A DNA stretch of 8,776 nucleotides, taken from an uncultured Saprospiraceae bacterium. GTDB taxonomy: Bacteria > Bacteroidota > Bacteroidia > Chitinophagales > Saprospiraceae. The stretch lies in contig CALDEN010000036.1 of NCBI GenBank assembly GCA_937942405.1, positions 1 to 8,776 on the forward strand, read 5' to 3'. The notes below the pieces were generated by a model. It saw only the letters and a list, made by a program, of their open reading frames with translations. It did no database searches and was not told where the DNA came from. Made by a program: the position numbers and the translations under genes. Numbering within the stretch: position 1 is the first letter of the stretch; every line of letters starts with the position of its first letter. This document shows, in pieces, positions 3,742 to 8,776 of this stretch.

Positions 3742-6700
3742 ATGACCAACTACATCACACCATTTATCAAGGCTATTTTATTCTTTGCTCTTATCCTTTC
3801 ATCTTCTTTGGCTTCAGCCCAAGAAGGATATGATATTAAAGTTGATAATATGCATGCTCATTTGAAAGGTAAGATAGAATCACTCAAAGATTTAATTCAA
3901 CGACCTGCTACTGACTTGGCCAAAATACAGGACAAAAAAAGCAGTAAAGTAAAAGACAACTTTACAAATATCGGTTTCCCAGAACGCATCAAGAACAAGT
4001 CCCTTCCATTGGACGGAGATCCTTTTGCATCTCAAAATAATCATCGTAGCGTTAAAGACCTTGCAGAACCTACGCTCATAATAGAAGGTATAGATCAGAG
4101 TACTACAAATATCTTCCCTCCGGATCCAAATGGCGACGTGAGTAGAGATCATTACATACAAATTATCAATGCTTCATGGTTTCGAATATTTGAAAAAGAC
4201 GGTACTCCTCTTACTGATGCTACAAGTACCAATACGCTCTGGGGCGAAATCGGAGAAGCTTCCATAGGCGACCCTATTGTTACCTATGACGAAAATGCAG
4301 ATCGATGGTTGCTTACTGATCTTGCTGATTTGGATAGAATACTATATGCGGTGTCAGAGACTTCTGACCCTATGGGAGCATGGTTTATTTATGCTTTTGG
4401 CACACCAGCATGGGTTGATTATCCAAAGTACGGCATCTGGCCTACAGCCTACATCTTTACAGCCAATGAAGCTGGAACTGGTGGTGGTAGACATCCGGTA
4501 TATTGTATAAACAGAGAACAGCTACTCAATGGCGATGCTACCGTGGATATACAACGAGTAGACATCGAAGAACTCCAAGGTGGATTCCCAACCCTAACTC
4601 CCATGGACTGGAATAGTCCTATGATGCCTGCAACTGAAGAGATTCATGTTGCAAGAATAAATGATGATGCTTGGAGTGGTGCGGCCACTGATGTTATAGA
4701 AGTTTGGTCTATTAATTTAGATTGGGAAGATGCCAGTAACACTAGTTTCAGCTCAGTCTCGATCCCTACGGCTCCATTTGACACAGAAGCTTGTCCTGGA
4801 CTCGGACTTCCAGGTACTGCTTGTGTGAGTCAGCCAGAAGTCGGCCCGACACTGGATGGGATCATGACGATCCTTATGAATAATGTCGCATACTGGAATT
4901 ATGGCACTCATGAATCAGCGGTATACAACACATCTGTTGATGCTGATGTAGATCTACTTACTGTACGTTGGGGCGAATTAAGAAGATATCCTGGTGGAGA
5001 ATGGGAACTGTATCAGGAAGGCGGTGTAGCCGGTGGAGATAACTTACATAGATGGATGGGTAGCATTTCCATCAATGGAGACGGTGACATCGGTCTGGCC
5101 TACTCCGTTTCTGGAGATACACTATTCCCATCTTTAAGATATACTGGAAGAAGAAACGGTGACCCTCTGGGCGAGATGACTTTTGATGAATTCCAATTTG
5201 CAACTGGAACCTCCGCATTTACTGCATCTAATCGATTTGGAGATTATTCGAGAATGACTGTAGATCCGATTGACGATTCTTTTTGGTTTACTGCAGAGTA
5301 TTTACTAGGTGATAATACCTACGGCTCTAAGATTGTAAATTTTGAATTATCAAGAGACACATTCGATATCGGACCGACTGCATTAATCAGTCCCGTAACT
5401 CAAGGAAATCTGACCGACACAGAAATCGTTACTATACAAATCAACAATAGGGGCTTAGAGCCCGCTACCAACATTACAGTTGGCTACATATTCGAAAATG
5501 GTATAGAAAACACCGAGCTAGCCATGATCGATACTTTACATGTAGATAGTGTCTATACACATACTTTTACCGCTACCGCAGATATGGCAGATATCGGAAA
5601 TTATGCATTCAGCATATTTACAAATTTTGCCGAAGATCAAAATCTAAGAAACGACAGTTTGAATTTTACAATACGTAATATTCCGAACAGAGATGTATCT
5701 ATAGGTGACATAAAGGGCTTAGACAATACAATCTGTGCAGAAGGTGCGGATATCCAGATAGAACTTAAAAATCTGGGATTCGACACTTTAAAAACGGTGG
5801 ATTTAAATTACGCTCTCAACGGAGGTCCCTTTATCACTCAGAACGAAACTGTCAATCTTGCAATCAACGAATCGGCATCTATTAATCTTTCTTTAAACGG
5901 ATTTATAGATGGGATTAATACTATAGACCTATATACATCTGCTCCTAATGGGCTAGATGATCAGGTCCCTGTAAACGATTCATTAAGTCAATCTTTCAAT
6001 GTGCAGCTTACCGGAGAGGCCATTACGCTATTATTACTTACTGATGATTATCCGTCAGAGACCAGTTGGGAATTACTGGACCAAGACAATAATCAAATCT
6101 ATAGTGGCGGTGGGTACACACAACGACAGACAGTATACAGCATCCCGATGTGTCTCGCTGATGAAATGTGTTATAGATTTATAATCTATGATACCGCTGG
6201 AGATGGCTTACAATGGAATGGCGTAACCGGAAATTATAGCATTGTCGATGAAATGGGCAACGATCTAATATCTATTCTCAACATCAACTTTGGAAGCTCT
6301 GAAGCACAAACATTTTGCCTCAATGTACCATGTAATGTCACTGCTGATATAGCGGTACAAGATGCTTCTACTTCTAACTCTCAAGATGGATGGATAATTA
6401 TAAATCCACAGTCAGGCATAAGCCCTTTTCAGTACAGTATTAATGGAGGCACCTCTTTTTCTGATAATCCCTTGTTTCTTAATCTAGATGATGGCGATTA
6501 TACTGTGGTGATTGAGGATAGTAACAATTGTATTTTCACCGTAGATGTTACTGTCGGTACAACCGTGAGTAATATCAATGTTTCAGATGTAAATGAAGTA
6601 CGTATTTCTCCTAACCCATCTGCTAATGGAGCTTTTCATGTAAAGGTAGACGGAATCTCTAATCACTTAAACAAAGATCTAGAACTTAGAGTAATGGATA

Positions 6701-6858
6701 GTCAAGGCAAAATTATTCAATATGAACATCTAGCAAGAATGAATACGAGCTATGAAGGAATGGTAAGTCTGAAAAACCACCCAGCTGGAACTTATTATTT
6801 CCAGTTTGTTCATGATGATTTGAAAGGAAAAGCGGTAAAAAAAGTCATTCGGCTTTAA
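3742..6858 (+). CDS. Large exported modular protein with T9SS type A sorting domain
   Basis: The 1,038-residue product has a signal peptide (about 1-26, ending SLASAQ). Residues 110-540 look like a β-propeller-type ectodomain, with PPDPNGDVSRDHYIQ (126-140) near its start and NRFGDYSRMTVDP (497-509) near its end, a pattern I associate with uncharacterised Bacteroidota surface proteins. Residues about 545-645 and 648-752 resemble CARDB (Ig-like) modules. Residues 760-860 contain CYRFIIYDTAGDGL and end FGSSEAQTFCL, a recurrent module of T9SS cargo. Residues 864-938 (SPFQYSINGG ... LDDGDYTVVIEDSNNC) resemble a SprB repeat. From about 950, VRISPNPS and AGTYYFQF mark the type A C-terminal sorting domain that directs passage through the outer membrane and removal on export. 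I see no catalytic motif; adhesion or polymer binding is possible but unproven. It is a single gene, ended by the hairpin at 6898. Confidence 0.88.
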   Translation: MTNYITPFIKAILFFALILSSSLASAQEGYDIKVDNMHAHLKGKIESLKDLIQRPATDLAKIQDKKSSKVKDNFTNIGFPERIKNKSLPLDGDPFASQNNHRSVKDLAEPTLIIEGIDQSTTNIFPPDPNGDVSRDHYIQIINASWFRIFEKDGTPLTDATSTNTLWGEIGEASIGDPIVTYDENADRWLLTDLADLDRILYAVSETSDPMGAWFIYAFGTPAWVDYPKYGIWPTAYIFTANEAGTGGGRHPVYCINREQLLNGDATVDIQRVDIEELQGGFPTLTPMDWNSPMMPATEEIHVARINDDAWSGAATDVIEVWSINLDWEDASNTSFSSVSIPTAPFDTEACPGLGLPGTACVSQPEVGPTLDGIMTILMNNVAYWNYGTHESAVYNTSVDADVDLLTVRWGELRRYPGGEWELYQEGGVAGGDNLHRWMGSISINGDGDIGLAYSVSGDTLFPSLRYTGRRNGDPLGEMTFDEFQFATGTSAFTASNRFGDYSRMTVDPIDDSFWFTAEYLLGDNTYGSKIVNFELSRDTFDIGPTALISPVTQGNLTDTEIVTIQINNRGLEPATNITVGYIFENGIENTELAMIDTLHVDSVYTHTFTATADMADIGNYAFSIFTNFAEDQNLRNDSLNFTIRNIPNRDVSIGDIKGLDNTICAEGADIQIELKNLGFDTLKTVDLNYALNGGPFITQNETVNLAINESASINLSLNGFIDGINTIDLYTSAPNGLDDQVPVNDSLSQSFNVQLTGEAITLLLLTDDYPSETSWELLDQDNNQIYSGGGYTQRQTVYSIPMCLADEMCYRFIIYDTAGDGLQWNGVTGNYSIVDEMGNDLISILNINFGSSEAQTFCLNVPCNVTADIAVQDASTSNSQDGWIIINPQSGISPFQYSINGGTSFSDNPLFLNLDDGDYTVVIEDSNNCIFTVDVTVGTTVSNINVSDVNEVRISPNPSANGAFHVKVDGISNHLNKDLELRVMDSQGKIIQYEHLARMNTSYEGMVSLKNHPAGTYYFQFVHDDLKGKAVKKVIRL

Positions 6859-6897
6859 GCCAAAAGAAGTAAAACATCTATAGTACAAAAAAAAGAA

Positions 6898-6925
6898 GAG
6901 GAACTCAATGTTTATTGAGTTCCTC
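6898..6925. terminator. Bidirectional hairpin terminator between convergent genes
   Basis: A perfect 12-bp stem (gaggaactcaat / attgagttcctc) with loop gttt lies 40 bases after the plus-strand exported protein gene and 28 bases after the minus-strand SCP2-like gene. The minus-strand side is followed by TTCTTTTTTTTG, a strong U-tract; the plus side by CCTTTCTTCT, weaker. It should stop both transcripts. Confidence 0.88.
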
Positions 6926-6952
6926 CCTTTCTTCTAACAGAACAACCAAGTT

Positions 6953-7246
6953 CTATCCTAATAACGTTTGTAACTTCATAGCGAGGCCCATATCTCCAGA
7001 TATTTTGACCTTTCCTCCCATTACTGCCATCATCGGATTTAATTCTCCAGACTTTAATTTTATTAGATTTTCCATAGTAGTGGTGATCGTACAGTCTGCG
7101 TCTTTGTCTTCTTGACTTACGACATTAGCATCTCCACTACCATCTATATAGACTGCATTACCGTCTAACATAAATTTAATGGTACCTCCGATAGGGTTTG
7201 CGTTTTTTGCAGCAGCATTAAACTGTGCTATAGCTTCGTCCATCAT
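6953..7246 (-). CDS. SCP2 sterol-binding domain protein
   Basis: The 97-residue product is a stand-alone SCP2 domain of normal length. GGTIKFMLDG (20-29) and an acidic DADCTITTTMENL segment (49-61) lead to the hallmark GELNPMMAVMGGKVKISGDM (67-86) and KLQTLL. SCP2 domains form a hydrophobic tunnel that binds lipids or acyl-CoA, and in bacteria they often accompany fatty-acid enzymes. It has no signal peptide, so it is cytoplasmic. The start at 7246 is preceded by GGGA about eight bases upstream on the minus strand; the next codon is also ATG. It begins 33 bp after the acyl-CoA dehydrogenase stop and probably shares its transcript, which would end at the 6898-6925 hairpin. A role in presenting or buffering acyl substrates for that enzyme is inferred. 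Confidence 0.88.
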   Translation of the reverse strand: MMDEAIAQFNAAAKNANPIGGTIKFMLDGNAVYIDGSGDANVVSQEDKDADCTITTTMENLIKLKSGELNPMMAVMGGKVKISGDMGLAMKLQTLLG

Positions 7247-7279
7247 AATTATTCCCTTTTTTATTTCTAAGTTTAATTT

Positions 7280-8776
7280 CTAATCCGCCAATACGGCTTT
7301 ATTTTCTTCTAAGATAGTTAAGGAATCTGAATGCATTAAAGTTTCCTTACAACCATTAATTTTTGGCAATTCGTACTTGAAGTAAAACTTCATCGTATGG
7401 ATTTTGTTTTCGTAGAAACTATCCGAACTGACTTTCTTCCCGATTACGAGTGCCGTTTTGGCCACAGTTGCCATTTTAAGCCATTGCCATCCGATCACCA
7501 CTGTTCCCATCATTTCCATAAATACCGTCGCATCTGCGATATATCGTTCATGTTGTCCGCTCATCGCAAACTGTAATAAATGCATCAATACTTCTTCTAA
7601 AGTCTTCGATGCGTTTTTAAGGGCATCTGCATAGGGCTTTAAATCGTCATAATTACTCGCTGCCTTGATCGTAGCTATCAGCTCTTTGGTCAAGTGCTTC
7701 ATCGCTACACCGTTTTTCATTACAATTTTACGGCCGAGTAGATCTAGAGACTGTATCCCTGTAGTCCCTTCGTATAAGGACATGATACGGATGTCTCGAT
7801 AATACTGCTCCAGCGGAAATTCTGTACAGAATCCATATCCTCCGAATATCTGCAGACCATTGTTTATAGAGTCTCTTCCAGCTTCTGATGGATAGGTCTT
7901 AGCGATAGGTGTCAGCAACTCCATAAGGTCATGGTGTCGCTCTCTGTCCTCCTCAGCCCCTTCTAGTGAGAGATCATGATAGACAGAACATTGCAGCAGT
8001 AGAGACACTGCTCCCTCTGTGATCGCTCTTTGGGTTAGTAACATCCTTCTGACATCTGGATGATTGATGATCGTCGTTTGTTCCTCTTTGGTGTTTTTTA
8101 CTCCTCCCGCAAGGATTCTTCTTCCTTGTGGTCGCTCTTTGGCATATTGTAAGGAGGCATAAAAAGCTGCCGTAGCTACTGATGCGGCAGTCATACCGAC
8201 ATCGATACGAGCTCCATTCATCATCTGGAACATATTTTTAAGTCCCTTATTTTCGGCTCCGACCAGCCATCCTTGAGTGTTATCATTTTCTCCAAATACG
8301 AGGTGAGTCGTACAGTATCCCTTCTGCCCCATTTTCTGATAATCTCCAGCTGTAATTACATCATTGTCTTCGAGGCCATCTCCATTTATTCTTTTCTTAG
8401 GTACTACGAACAGTGATATTCCTTTAGTCCCAGCAGGTGCTCCATCTATTCTAGCGAGTACGAGATGTACAAAGTTTTCACAATATTCATGATCCCCGCC
8501 AGAGATAAATATCTTTTGTCCTTTGATCGCATACGATCCATCATCTAGCGGAGTCGCTGAAGTAGAAATATCAGATAATGAACTACCTGCTTGCGGTTCT
8601 GTCAAACACATCGTTCCTCCCCACTTACCTTGAACCATATTAGGAACATAGGCGTCTATCAGCTCTTGCGAACCGAAATTAACGATCAAATGTGCAGATC
8701 CTGCTGTAAGGCCAGTATAACCCGTAATGTTATTATTGGCACATTCTAAGATATGGGCAAATGCATTTCCTAGAGT
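7280..8776 (-). CDS. Acyl-CoA dehydrogenase, long type, 5' end outside window
   Basis: The frame stays open to the window edge; 498 codons are visible, and the usual length of about 600 implies roughly 100 missing residues. The in-frame TTG at 8689 is not the start. Counting from it, MCLTEPQAGSSLSD (27-40) is the flavin/substrate-binding signature, followed by KIFISGGDHEY. FGGYGFCTEFPLEQYYRDIR (282-301) leads to LYEGTTGIQ, where E307 (codon 7769-7771) is the expected catalytic base. A further roughly 150 C-terminal residues match the extended subfamily that includes the dimethylsulfoniopropionate-pathway enzyme DmdC. The enzyme oxidises acyl-CoA to trans-2-enoyl-CoA with FAD and passes electrons to electron-transfer flavoprotein, in the cytoplasm. 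Substrate chain length cannot be read from the sequence, and I see no reason to assign it to DMSP breakdown specifically. It is the upstream gene of a probable operon with the SCP2 protein. Confidence 0.92.
   Translation of the reverse strand, partial: TLGNAFAHILECANNNITGYTGLTAGSAHLIVNFGSQELIDAYVPNMVQGKWGGTMCLTEPQAGSSLSDISTSATPLDDGSYAIKGQKIFISGGDHEYCENFVHLVLARIDGAPAGTKGISLFVVPKKRINGDGLEDNDVITAGDYQKMGQKGYCTTHLVFGENDNTQGWLVGAENKGLKNMFQMMNGARIDVGMTAASVATAAFYASLQYAKERPQGRRILAGGVKNTKEEQTTIINHPDVRRMLLTQRAITEGAVSLLLQCSVYHDLSLEGAEEDRERHHDLMELLTPIAKTYPSEAGRDSINNGLQIFGGYGFCTEFPLEQYYRDIRIMSLYEGTTGIQSLDLLGRKIVMKNGVAMKHLTKELIATIKAASNYDDLKPYADALKNASKTLEEVLMHLLQFAMSGQHERYIADATVFMEMMGTVVIGWQWLKMATVAKTALVIGKKVSSDSFYENKIHTMKFYFKYELPKINGCKETLMHSDSLTILEENKAVLAD

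Noticed and set aside
3892..4161. Minus-strand open frame inside the exported protein gene
   Set aside because: It is the antisense of a clear coding region and has no recognisable domain. The same applies to the alternative plus frames at 4277-4510 and 5999-6184.
6915..7115. Plus-strand open frame opposite the SCP2-like gene
   Set aside because: It begins inside the terminator stem and is antisense to a convincing SCP2 domain.
7280..8689. Complete acyl-CoA dehydrogenase starting at the TTG at 8689
   Set aside because: The frame continues open to the window edge and those upstream codons (HILECANNNITGYTGLTAG) read as normal family sequence, so the gene is cut by the window rather than starting there.

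Overview
The window looks like chromosomal DNA of a Bacteroidota bacterium, moderately AT-rich. The main evidence is a 1,038-residue secreted protein that ends in a type IX secretion (T9SS) sorting domain, a system confined to that phylum. SprB-like and CARDB-like modules in the same protein, weak ribosome binding sites and a CoxE-like VWA protein fit this. I cannot name the genus.

Layout. (1) Bases 2-1006 (+) hold the 3' end of a CoxE-like VWA protein. (2) Bases 1003-2226 (-) hold a probably exported DNA/RNA non-specific endonuclease with an extra C-terminal OB-like domain; its stop codon overlaps the stop of the VWA gene. (3) Bases 2471-3452 are a tRNA island read on the minus strand. It has an intact tRNA-Val(GAC), an intact tRNA-Pro(GGG), a small GIY-YIG nuclease gene and several tRNA-derived remnants and hairpins. 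(4) Bases 3742-6858 (+) hold the T9SS-exported modular protein. (5) Bases 6898-6925 hold a strong hairpin terminator shared by convergent genes. (6) Bases 6953-8776 (-) hold an acyl-CoA dehydrogenase, cut by the window edge, followed 33 bp later by an SCP2-like lipid carrier. These two probably form a fatty-acid metabolism operon.

The protein genes are ordinary for the phylum; the unusual part is the tRNA island. The GIY-YIG gene lies between two degenerate copies of the tRNA-Pro gene. In both copies the anticodon arm has been replaced, exactly at its boundaries, by a different hairpin. Next to it, the intact tRNA-Val sits at the centre of an approximately 350-bp imperfect inverted repeat. 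The arms are two copies of a three-hairpin module of about 84 nt, whose differences are largely compensatory base-pair changes. This composite is bracketed by the 5' and 3' pieces of a second, broken tRNA-Val. I read the island as the product of small structured, tRNA-targeting repeats, possibly linked to the GIY-YIG nuclease. The sequence relationships are direct observations; the mobility is inference.
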